27,173 nt of DNA, taken from assembly GCA_036380435.1 (NCBI GenBank), contig DASVES010000507.1, forward strand, positions 1 through 27,173, read 5' to 3'. The notes beneath the pieces were generated by a model. That model made no database searches and had not been told where the DNA came from. It saw nothing but the letters and a program-made list of their open reading frames with translations. Source of the stretch: DASQDT01 sp036380435 (GTDB lineage Bacteria; Acidobacteriota; Blastocatellia; Pyrinomonadales; Pyrinomonadaceae). The number at the start of each line of letters is the position of its first letter. Position 1 is the stretch's first letter. A program made the translations under genes and the position numbers. Below are positions 8,304-14,964 of this stretch, piece after piece.

Positions 8304-10094
8304 TTATTTGTACAACCCCTCTAACACGTCTCTGTAACGCTCGCCGACGACCTTGCGCTTGATCTTCATGGTCGGCGTCACTTCGTCCGCCTCGACGCTC
8401 AGGTCGTGATCGAGGATGGCGAACTTCCTCACCGCCTCCGTCTGCGAGACTCTTTCGTTGACGCCTTCGACGATGCCGCGGACGAGCGCGCGCGTCTCTT
8501 CCTTCCGCGTCAGGTCAGCGAAGTCTGTGTAAACAATCCCGCGCGCGCGCGCATGCCCCAGCGTCTCCGCCGCGTTGAGCGTGAGGAGCGCAACCAGATA
8601 GCTCTTGCCGTCGCCGTAGACGAGCGCGTGGCTGATGAGGTGATGCTCCTTGAGCATGTTCTCGATGAGGGCGGGGGCGATGTTCTTTCCCGTCGAGGTG
8701 ACGATCAACTCTTTCTTGCGGCCCGTGATCTTGAGGAATCCGTCACGGTCAATCTCGCCGAGGTCGCCCGTGAGCAGCCAGCCTTCGCCGTCGAAAACTG
8801 CGGCCGTCTTCTCCGGCTCCTTGTAATAGCCGCTGAACCTCATCGCGCTGCGGACGAGGATTTCGCCGTCGGCGGCGGTCTTCATTTCGCAGCCGGGCAT
8901 CGGCGGCCCCACGGTGCCGAACCTGTAATTGTCCGGCCGGTTGAAGGCGACGCAGAGGTTTTCCGTCAGTCCGTAAGCTTGCAGGATGGGCAGGCCCGCC
9001 GCGTCGAAAAACTCCGCGATCTCTGATAGCAGCGGCGCGCCGCCGGAAGTCATCAGCCGGACACGACCGCCGAAGTAACTCTTAACCTTGTCCGTCATAG
9101 ACTCGCACGCGCGCGCGTACTTCTCTCTCAACTCGGCTGGCACGGTCTCCCTCGCTTGTCGGCGGCGACTTATTTCGCGGCCCCTGCCGAGCGCCTCTTC
9201 AAAGCGCCGCCGCTCTTCGGGCGCCACACGGTCGAGGTCTGACACGATGCGCGCATGCACCTTCTCGAAGAAACGCGGCAGGGAGGCAAACACCGTCGGC
9301 TTCACTTCGAGCACGTAGTCCCAGAGCTTCGCCGGGTCGTCAACGAAGTATGTGGTCGCGCCCGCGTAGGTGCGCGTGTAGAGGCCGGAGATACGTTCCG
9401 CGACGTGGCAGTAGGGAAGATAGGAGAAGGCCACGTCCGCGTCGTCGAGCGGGACACATCCCTGCAACGACTCGACGCTGCCCAGCACGTAACGATGACT
9501 GAGGCACGCCCCCTTCGGCGGCCCCGTCGTCCCCGACGTGTAAACCATAATCACCACGTCATCAGTCCGCGCCTCTCGCGCACGCCGCGTGATGCCGTGC
9601 TCCAACTGCTCGCGGCGCACGCGCCCCGACTGCAAAAAGTCCCGGTAGCCGACCACGCCCTCGTGCCCGCGCGGGGCCGCTTCGTCGAGCGCCACGATTG
9701 TCTTCAACTTCGGCAGCGCCGCGCGCACGCGCATCACCTTGTCGAGCTGGAGGGCGGTGTCCACCAGCACCAATTCGGCGTCCGCGTGGTCGATGATGTA
9801 CTGACACTGCTCGGCGGAACTGGTGGGGTAGAGGCCGACGCTCACGCCCCCCGCGATGATCGTGCCGAGGTCGGCGACCGGCCACGCGGGGACGTTGCCC
9901 ATGAGGATGCAGACCGAGCCGCCCGTCCTTAGTCCCCGCGCGGCCAGCGCGCAGGCGAACTCGTGGGCCTCGCGCCCGAACTCCTCCCACGTGATGCCCG
10001 CCCATTCGTCGCCCCGCCGCACGTAAAAAGCGTTGCGCTCGCCGTATCGTTCGACCTGCTCGGCGAAGAGTGAGTAGATGTTCGGGTACTTCAT
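8304..10094 (-). CDS. Long-chain acyl-CoA synthetase (AMP-forming, FadD/FACL-like)
   Basis: This 596-residue enzyme of the ANL adenylation superfamily should activate a fatty acid to acyl-AMP and then acyl-CoA. The AMP/phosphate loop YTSGTTGPPKG lies at 185-195. The A5-type motif LQAYGLTEN is present, and near residues 455-485 come TGDLGEIDRDG and the hinge/adenylate motif GRKKELIVTSTGKNI. The length matches the bacterial long-chain family (about 600). ATG at 10094 gives the expected N-terminus (NIYSLFAEQVERYGER), but no Shine-Dalgarno is visible because the GTGAGCA repeat abuts it. The gene is flanked by inverted repeats at both ends. Neighbouring KAS III, hydrolase and MaoC genes imply a fatty-acyl pathway; substrate chain length cannot be told. 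Confidence 0.95.
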   Translation of the reverse strand: MKYPNIYSLFAEQVERYGERNAFYVRRGDEWAGITWEEFGREAHEFACALAARGLRTGGSVCILMGNVPAWPVADLGTIIAGGVSVGLYPTSSAEQCQYIIDHADAELVLVDTALQLDKVMRVRAALPKLKTIVALDEAAPRGHEGVVGYRDFLQSGRVRREQLEHGITRRAREARTDDVVIMVYTSGTTGPPKGACLSHRYVLGSVESLQGCVPLDDADVAFSYLPYCHVAERISGLYTRTYAGATTYFVDDPAKLWDYVLEVKPTVFASLPRFFEKVHARIVSDLDRVAPEERRRFEEALGRGREISRRRQARETVPAELREKYARACESMTDKVKSYFGGRVRLMTSGGAPLLSEIAEFFDAAGLPILQAYGLTENLCVAFNRPDNYRFGTVGPPMPGCEMKTAADGEILVRSAMRFSGYYKEPEKTAAVFDGEGWLLTGDLGEIDRDGFLKITGRKKELIVTSTGKNIAPALIENMLKEHHLISHALVYGDGKSYLVALLTLNAAETLGHARARGIVYTDFADLTRKEETRALVRGIVEGVNERVSQTEAVRKFAILDHDLSVEADEVTPTMKIKRKVVGERYRDVLEGLYK

Positions 10095-10100
10095 AAGAAA

Positions 10101-10170
10101 GTGAGCAGTGAGCGGTGAGCAGTGAGCAGTTTAAGACACGGTAAGCTTTGACTGCTCACTGCTCACTGCT
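10101..10170. repeat. GTGAGCA heptamer repeat forming a 20-bp inverted repeat
   Basis: Four tandem GTGAGCA-type heptamers (10101-10130; the second reads GTGAGCG) precede a 20-nt spacer. The complementary array ACTGCTCACTGCTCACTGCT follows at 10151-10170. Arms 10111-10130 and 10151-10170 pair over 20 bp with one mismatch. The element fills nearly all of the 81-bp gap between KAS III and the acyl-CoA synthetase, ending 5 bp from one stop codon and 6 bp from the other gene's ATG. It may act as terminator or attenuator, or be an intergenic mobile repeat. Confidence 0.8.
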
Positions 10171-10175
10171 TTTCG

Positions 10176-11168
10176 CTACCAGCGAAAAGCCGCGCACGCC
10201 ATGTTGAGGCCGCCGCCCGAAGCGCACATGACGACCACCTCGCCGCGCTTGAGCTTGCCCGCGCGGACGGCGTCATCCAAGACCATCGGGATACATGCCG
10301 AGCCGGTGTAGCCCCATTTCCCCATGACGGTGTGCGTGCGCTCCAAGGGGAGTTCGAGCCGCTTCATGACCTCCATGATGGTGCTCAGGTTGACCTGCGT
10401 GAAGAGGAAAAGCGTCACGTCTTCCAGCGCCAGGCCCGCTTTCGCCAGCACGTCCCGGACGATTGAGGGCCAGCCTTCGATGTTGACCTCCGGCGGATAC
10501 TTCCGCACGAAGCGGACTTTGTTGAACCTGCCTTCCTTTAGCACCGCCTCGCTGATCGGCATGTGCGCGCCGCCCGCGTAGATGCCCATGTGTCCGTGAT
10601 AGCTCCCGTCGGCGACGAGCTTCGACGCGAGAAAGCCCGGCCCTTCTTCCGACGCACTGAGCACGACCGCGCCCGCGCCGTCGGCGAAGATGGTCGCCGT
10701 CTTCTTCTCCGTCCAGTCGATGAACTTGCTCATCGCGTATGCGCCGACGACGAGTACGTTCCGGTACGTCGCCGGGTCGGCGACGACGTATTTCGACGCC
10801 GCGTCGAGCGCGGTGACGAAGCCGGCGCAGGCGCAGTTCACGTCGAACGTGCCGGCGTTCTTCGCGCCGAGCCGGTGCTGAACGACGACCGACGTGGCCG
10901 GCGACATGTACTCCGGCGTGTCCGTCGCGAGCACGATGAGGTCAAGCTCTTCCGGGCCGACTCCCGCCGCGTCGAGCGCGCGGCGCGCGGCTTCGGTCGC
11001 CAGGTCGGCGGTGCTTTCGTCCTCGGCGCAGACGTGGCGCTCGCGTATGCCGACCACCTGCGAGACGAATTCGTTGATGTCCTCGCCGAGCATCCGGCTC
11101 AGGTCGTCGTTCGTGAGCACCTTATCGGGGACGTAGGAGCCTGTGCCAGTAATTTTCGCGTATGTCAT
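10176..11168 (-). CDS. Divergent KAS III (FabH-like) thiolase-fold protein lacking the catalytic His and Asn
   Basis: This 330-residue protein aligns with E. coli FabH, recalled from memory, along its whole length. The N-terminal ITGTGSYVPDKVLTNDDL, the cysteine-centred NCACAGF (C114 matching FabH Cys112), ADGAGAVVL, and the GGG near the C-terminus are all conserved. The C-terminal segment aligns without gaps, but FabH His244 (PHQAN) is Thr257 (FTQVN) and Asn274 (HGNTS) is Tyr287 (WGYTG). These two residues drive malonyl decarboxylation in FabH. The protein may therefore be an acyltransferase, a non-decarboxylating condensing enzyme, or may use another base. ATG at 11168 has only a weak upstream purine stretch. 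It lies 41 bp after the alpha/beta hydrolase gene on the same strand, so the two are probably co-transcribed. Confidence 0.9.
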   Translation of the reverse strand: MTYAKITGTGSYVPDKVLTNDDLSRMLGEDINEFVSQVVGIRERHVCAEDESTADLATEAARRALDAAGVGPEELDLIVLATDTPEYMSPATSVVVQHRLGAKNAGTFDVNCACAGFVTALDAASKYVVADPATYRNVLVVGAYAMSKFIDWTEKKTATIFADGAGAVVLSASEEGPGFLASKLVADGSYHGHMGIYAGGAHMPISEAVLKEGRFNKVRFVRKYPPEVNIEGWPSIVRDVLAKAGLALEDVTLFLFTQVNLSTIMEVMKRLELPLERTHTVMGKWGYTGSACIPMVLDDAVRAGKLKRGEVVVMCASGGGLNMACAAFRW

Positions 11169-11209
11169 ATCGTCGTCTGTCGAAGTGAAGTCGAAGTGAA
11201 TCAGGTTTG

Positions 11210-12022
11210 TTAAGGTCGTGTCGCGGGCCGCTCGTCGAGGAATCCGACGACCGCCCGGTTGAACTCTTCGGCGCGCTCGATGAAAACCATGTGGCCCGCG
11301 CCTTCGATGATTGTGAGCCTCGCGCCCGGTATGCTCGCCGCGAGGTGGCGCGAGTTTTCCGGCGGGACGATGGCGTCCTCATCGCCCGTGACGACGAGCG
11401 TCGGCGCTTCGATCCGCGAGACCCGCGCCTCGGCGTCGAAAGTCGCGGCGGCCTGCACCTGCGCGAGATGTGTCAGCTCGCCGACGGGATGACGCAGACG
11501 CAGCGCCGTCACTTCTTCGACTTCTTCGGGTCGCCCCGCAAGGAATTCAGGGGCGAACGCCGGCCGCAGATTCTTGCGCGTGCGCTCCTCTGTATTCAGT
11601 CCATGTGGGGAAGCCATCGCCTGCAAAGTGCTCGCGGACGGCGGCAGATGGCGTGCGCCGCCGTAGCTCGTGCAGCACAACACGAGCTTACCGAGATTGC
11701 GCGGGTGCGTGAGCGCGAACTCCTGCGCGACAAAGCCGCCGAACGAGACGCCCAGGACGTGCGCCCGCTCGACGCCGAGCGCCGAGAGCAGCGCCGCCAC
11801 GTCATCCGCACATCCCCTAATGGTCTCAGGCGTGCGCCCGCCCTCCGAGCGTCCCACGCCGCGCGGGTCGAAGACGATGGTGCGGAACCTTCGCGCGAGA
11901 ACTTCGCTCTGTTTGAACCAGAGCCACAATCCAGACACGAAGCCGGGAATCAAAATCAGCGGCTCGCCCTCGCCATGGGCCTCGTAATAAAGCTCGACAT
12001 CTCCAATCTGAATCAGCGGCAT
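11210..12022 (-). CDS. Alpha/beta-fold hydrolase
   Basis: This 270-residue protein has a complete alpha/beta-hydrolase triad. The nucleophile elbow is GVSFGG with S93, the acid is in GDEDAIVP (D216 or D214), and the base is H244 in GAGHMVFIE. The oxyanion region is LIPGF (24-28), and FDPRGVGRSEG (51-61) is the usual strand-4 loop. The family covers esterases, thioesterases, lipases, C-C hydrolases and more, so the substrate cannot be named. It is the first gene of the leftward acyl-related series, 41 bp before the KAS III-like gene. By context, an acyl-ester or thioester substrate is a reasonable guess. No signal peptide is seen, so it is cytosolic. Confidence 0.93.
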   Translation of the reverse strand: MPLIQIGDVELYYEAHGEGEPLILIPGFVSGLWLWFKQSEVLARRFRTIVFDPRGVGRSEGGRTPETIRGCADDVAALLSALGVERAHVLGVSFGGFVAQEFALTHPRNLGKLVLCCTSYGGARHLPPSASTLQAMASPHGLNTEERTRKNLRPAFAPEFLAGRPEEVEEVTALRLRHPVGELTHLAQVQAAATFDAEARVSRIEAPTLVVTGDEDAIVPPENSRHLAASIPGARLTIIEGAGHMVFIERAEEFNRAVVGFLDERPATRP

Positions 12023-12267
12023 AGCGTCGGTATGAAATCAATTTGCGACGGCACGATTCGTCGCACCCGGCGTCATTTTCGAGAGGTCGACTCTAAGGTG
12101 CAAGGATGGGTCGCGTCCGCGGGCTCCACATGCCGGGACACTGTGGGGGTAGGCAGAGCTTGTCCCTTCTGTATTTAAGAAAAGTAGCGGACAGGCTCGC
12201 GGCAAGGGGCTGGCTACGGATTCTCACCATTACCCGAGCGTTGGACGCGTTCTCGCGGAATTTGTGC
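12023..12267. other. 245-bp intergenic region upstream of the hydrolase
   Basis: It should carry the promoter of the leftward hydrolase/KAS III series and the 3' end of the helicase transcript. A 7-bp hairpin (TGCGACG 12044-12050 and CGTCGCA 12059-12065) lies 21 nt before the hydrolase ATG. I see no clear promoter, tRNA or small gene. Confidence 0.5.
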
Positions 12268-13983
12268 TCAACGACTGGCAGACTTGGTGCGGCCCTTACG
12301 TTCGACCGCCTTAGCCTTCGGCCTGCCAGTTCCTTTCGCAGACCGTGCGCGAGGGGCCCCGTCCCGCTCCGTCTCTCTCTGGGCCGCCACCCGGATGTTC
12401 GCGTTGAAGTTGCGAATACGGCTACCTTTCATGCGCTGGAGCACCTGATCGACGTACTCCGGCGGGAGGTCAACGAGCGTGAAACGGTCGTGGACGTCAA
12501 TCGCGCCGATCTCTTTACCCGGCACGCCGCCTTCATTGGCGATGGCGCCGACGATGTCGGACGGGCCGACCTTGCCGTTGCGGCCCACGTCGATGAACAG
12601 GCGCATCATGCCGTCGCCCGGCTGCCCCAGCTGTTCTGGCCCCGGCTCCAGCGTGACCTCCAGCGGCCTGTCTCCCGCGGCCAAGCGGACGGCCGCCGCG
12701 GCTATCTCGGTCATGTCGCGCCCGCTTTCCTCGGCCAACTCTTCGACAAGTGACAGGTAGAGGTCCAGCCCCTCACCCTCCACACCCTTGAGGACGCGCC
12801 CCTTGAATAGCGCCACGCGCCGCGCGGCGACGTCGGCTTCGGAGGGCACCCTCATGGGCTCGATGCGCTGGCCCGTGTACTGCTCGACCTCGCGCTTCAT
12901 CCGCTGCTGACGCGGAGTCACGAAGAGCACCGCCCTGCCTGCTCGCCCCGCCCGCGCCGTCCGGCCGATGCGGTGGACGTAGGACTCCACATCGTTCGGC
13001 ATGTCGTAGTTGATGACCAGGCTGATCCGCTCGACGTCGAGGCCGCGGGCCGCCACGTCGGTGGCGACGACGATCTCGACCTGCCCGCCCCGCACCCTTC
13101 GGATGACCGCCTCGCGCTGGGCCTGGCTCATGTCGCCGTGCATGGACTCGGCGGCGTAGCCCCGTGCCTGGAGCTTCTCGGTCAGCTCGGCCGCTCCGAC
13201 TTTCGTCCGGGCGAAGATGAGCGCCGCCTCGCCGGGACTGCCCTCGGCCTCGAGCAGGCGCGTCAGGGCGTCCGGCTTATGCCCCTCGGAGACGTTGATG
13301 TAACGCTGCTCGACGGTCGGCACCGTGAGCGTCTTGTGCTCGATCTCGACGCCCGCCGGCTCCCTCAGGTGCCGGTCGGCGATGCGGCGCACCTCGCGCG
13401 GCATCGTCGCCGAGAAGAGCGCCGTCTGTCTCTCGGCCGGAGTATGTTCCAGGATCCATTCCACGTCCTCGATGAATCCCATGCGCAGCATCTCGTCGGC
13501 CTCGTCGAGCACGACGGTTTTTAGTCCCGCGAGGTTCAGGGTCTCACGCCGCAAGTGGTCCATGATGCGGCCGGGGGTGCCGACGACGACCTGCGCGCCG
13601 CTCTGGAGCCGGCGGAGCTGCTGGTGGATGGGCTGGCCGCCGTAGACCGGCAGGACGCGGACGCCTCCCATGTGCTTGGCGTAGGTGTGGAAGGCTTCGG
13701 CCACCTGAATGGCGAGCTCCCGCGTGGGAGTGAGTACGAGGGCCTGCACGCCGGCGCTGACGGGTTCGAGCCTCTCCAGGATGGGCAGGGCGAAGGCGGC
13801 CGTCTTACCCGTCCCGGTCTGGGCCTGGCCGACGACGTCGCGCCCTTCGAGGAGCAGCGGGATCGTTTTCTGCTGGATAGGTGAGGGGGCCTCATAGCCG
13901 ACATCGGCTATCGCCTTCAGTAGCGACTCGCTCAGGCCGAACTGGCCGAAAGAGTCCGAGCGGACTTCCGCTTTCGCCTTCAT
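12268..13983 (-). CDS. deaD: DEAD-box ATP-dependent RNA helicase with DbpA-type RNA-binding domain (DeaD/CsdA-like)
   Basis: This 571-residue protein carries every DEAD-box motif. These are the Q motif (about residues 14-38), motif I AQTGTGKT (54-61), PTREL (86-90), TPGR (136-139), DEAD (160-163), SAT (191-193), ATDVAARGLD (307-316) and HRIGRTAR (337-344). A DbpA-type RNA-binding fold follows (about 458-532), and a basic Arg/Lys/Ser-rich tail ends the protein (about 538-571). DeaD/CsdA-type helicases unwind mRNA and assist ribosome assembly, often in the cold. ATG at 13983 is preceded by GAAGAGG about 8 nt upstream. It stands alone, with gaps of 245 and 318 bp around it, so it is probably its own transcription unit. 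The symbol is by family architecture; CshA-like naming is also possible. Confidence 0.95.
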   Translation of the reverse strand: MKAKAEVRSDSFGQFGLSESLLKAIADVGYEAPSPIQQKTIPLLLEGRDVVGQAQTGTGKTAAFALPILERLEPVSAGVQALVLTPTRELAIQVAEAFHTYAKHMGGVRVLPVYGGQPIHQQLRRLQSGAQVVVGTPGRIMDHLRRETLNLAGLKTVVLDEADEMLRMGFIEDVEWILEHTPAERQTALFSATMPREVRRIADRHLREPAGVEIEHKTLTVPTVEQRYINVSEGHKPDALTRLLEAEGSPGEAALIFARTKVGAAELTEKLQARGYAAESMHGDMSQAQREAVIRRVRGGQVEIVVATDVAARGLDVERISLVINYDMPNDVESYVHRIGRTARAGRAGRAVLFVTPRQQRMKREVEQYTGQRIEPMRVPSEADVAARRVALFKGRVLKGVEGEGLDLYLSLVEELAEESGRDMTEIAAAAVRLAAGDRPLEVTLEPGPEQLGQPGDGMMRLFIDVGRNGKVGPSDIVGAIANEGGVPGKEIGAIDVHDRFTLVDLPPEYVDQVLQRMKGSRIRNFNANIRVAAQRETERDGAPRARSAKGTGRPKAKAVERKGRTKSASR

Positions 13984-14301
13984 CGGAATACCTCTTCATG
14001 ACAGGGCGGCTCAACGCCGTTTCACCAGGTAGGCTGTCTGCCTCGCCCGCGTGAGCCGTCAAGATGATCGTAAATGCCCGGAATTAATCTCAGGTAATTC
14101 TATCCGATATCAACTTCTTTTTGTGTACGGTGAAAGACTAAAGTTAGAACCGACACAATCGTCACCCGCTTCAAAGCGGGCGGCCGTTATCGCCGAGCAG
14201 GTTGGAGGGGCGCCGGAGGTCGAGAGCAGGCCGGGCGGGGGATGCCCTCTACGTGCGCGTCCCCGCCGACAGCGGCAGGCGCTTACGGCCCTTTAGCGCG
14301 G
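13984..14301. other. 318-bp intergenic region and probable long leader of the helicase gene
   Basis: Both neighbours run leftwards. The right part receives the end of the NarL-type regulator transcript, including the 16-nt hairpin at 14165-14180. The left part, more A/T-rich around 14085-14155, probably holds the helicase promoter and leader. Cold-shock DEAD-box genes often have long regulatory 5' UTRs, but I cannot show one here. An 81-codon plus-strand frame (14051-14296) has no recognisable protein and is dismissed. Confidence 0.5.
14165..14180. terminator. Short perfect hairpin after the NarL-type regulator gene
   Basis: CCCGCTT (14165-14171) and AAGCGGG (14174-14180) pair perfectly around a 2-nt loop, about 120 bp past the regulator stop. 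No U-tract follows on the transcribed strand, so the terminator role is tentative. Confidence 0.35.
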
Positions 14302-14964
14302 CTAGGTATTCCGCATCCAGCCGCGGAAGATGGCGTAGCTGACGATGTCCGTCCTGCTCCCGAGTCCCAGCTTGTGCATGCCGTTCGCTTTGTGCGCCTC
14401 CACCGTCTTGACGCTGACGCAGAGGCGCGCGGCGATCTCCTTGTTGCTGTAGCCGAGCGCGATGAGGCGCAGCACCTCCTCCTCCCGCTCGCTGACTGAC
14501 TCCCCGATCTCCTCCCCGGCGGCTTTCGCCCGTCCGCGCCTATAGCCGCCCATGACTTTAGCCGTCACGGAAGGGTCGAGGTAGGTCTGCCCGTCGGCGA
14601 CCGCCCGCACCGCAAATATCAGCTCCGCCGACGGGCTCTGCTTGAGCACGTAGCCTTTGGCCCCGGCCCGAAGCATCTCGGTCAGGTAGCCGTAGTCGGC
14701 GTGGCGCGTCAGGGCCAGCACACGCACCTGCGGGCAAGTCTCTTGAAGCCCCCGCGTCGCCTGGAGGCCGCCCCACCCCGGCATGGAGATGTCCATCAAC
14801 GCCACGTCCGGCAGCAGTTGGCGCGCGAGCCGCAGCGCCTCCCGCCCGTCGGCGGCCTCGCCAACGACCTCCAGGTCGGGCTCGTTTTCGAGGATCAGCT
14901 TCAGCCCCTCGCGCATCGTCACGTGATCCTCGGCGATGAGGACTCGCACCTTCCTCACGCTCAT
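14302..14964 (-). CDS. NarL/FixJ-family response regulator
   Basis: This 220-residue protein pairs an N-terminal receiver with a LuxR-type DNA-binding domain. The receiver has acidic E12/D13, phospho-acceptor D58 in LMDISMP, and a Lys in YVLKQSPS. The DNA-binding domain spans about 155-215 (SEREEEVLRLIALGYSNKEI, then SVKTVEAHKANGMHKL). It should bind DNA as a dimer after phosphorylation. Its ATG at 14964 overlaps the stop of the upstream kinase gene by four bases (ATGA), so the pair is translationally coupled and very likely cognate. The regulon is unknown. The receiver has LALTRH where many family members have a Ser/Thr switch region, and the Thr is kept. Confidence 0.96.
   Translation of the reverse strand: MSVRKVRVLIAEDHVTMREGLKLILENEPDLEVVGEAADGREALRLARQLLPDVALMDISMPGWGGLQATRGLQETCPQVRVLALTRHADYGYLTEMLRAGAKGYVLKQSPSAELIFAVRAVADGQTYLDPSVTAKVMGGYRRGRAKAAGEEIGESVSEREEEVLRLIALGYSNKEIAARLCVSVKTVEAHKANGMHKLGLGSRTDIVSYAIFRGWMRNT

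Noticed and set aside
9130..9160. TGGCAC element as a possible sigma54 promoter
   Set aside because: It lies inside the acyl-CoA synthetase gene, and no TTGC element follows at the required 5-nt spacing.
12023..12267. Possible tRNA or small RNA in the gap upstream of the hydrolase
   Set aside because: No cloverleaf, CCA end or T-loop motif (GTTCRA) in a proper arrangement on either strand.
14051..14296. Possible 81-codon gene in the gap before the helicase
   Set aside because: GTG start without a ribosome binding site, no recognisable family, Arg-rich end crossing a hairpin region; more likely non-coding.
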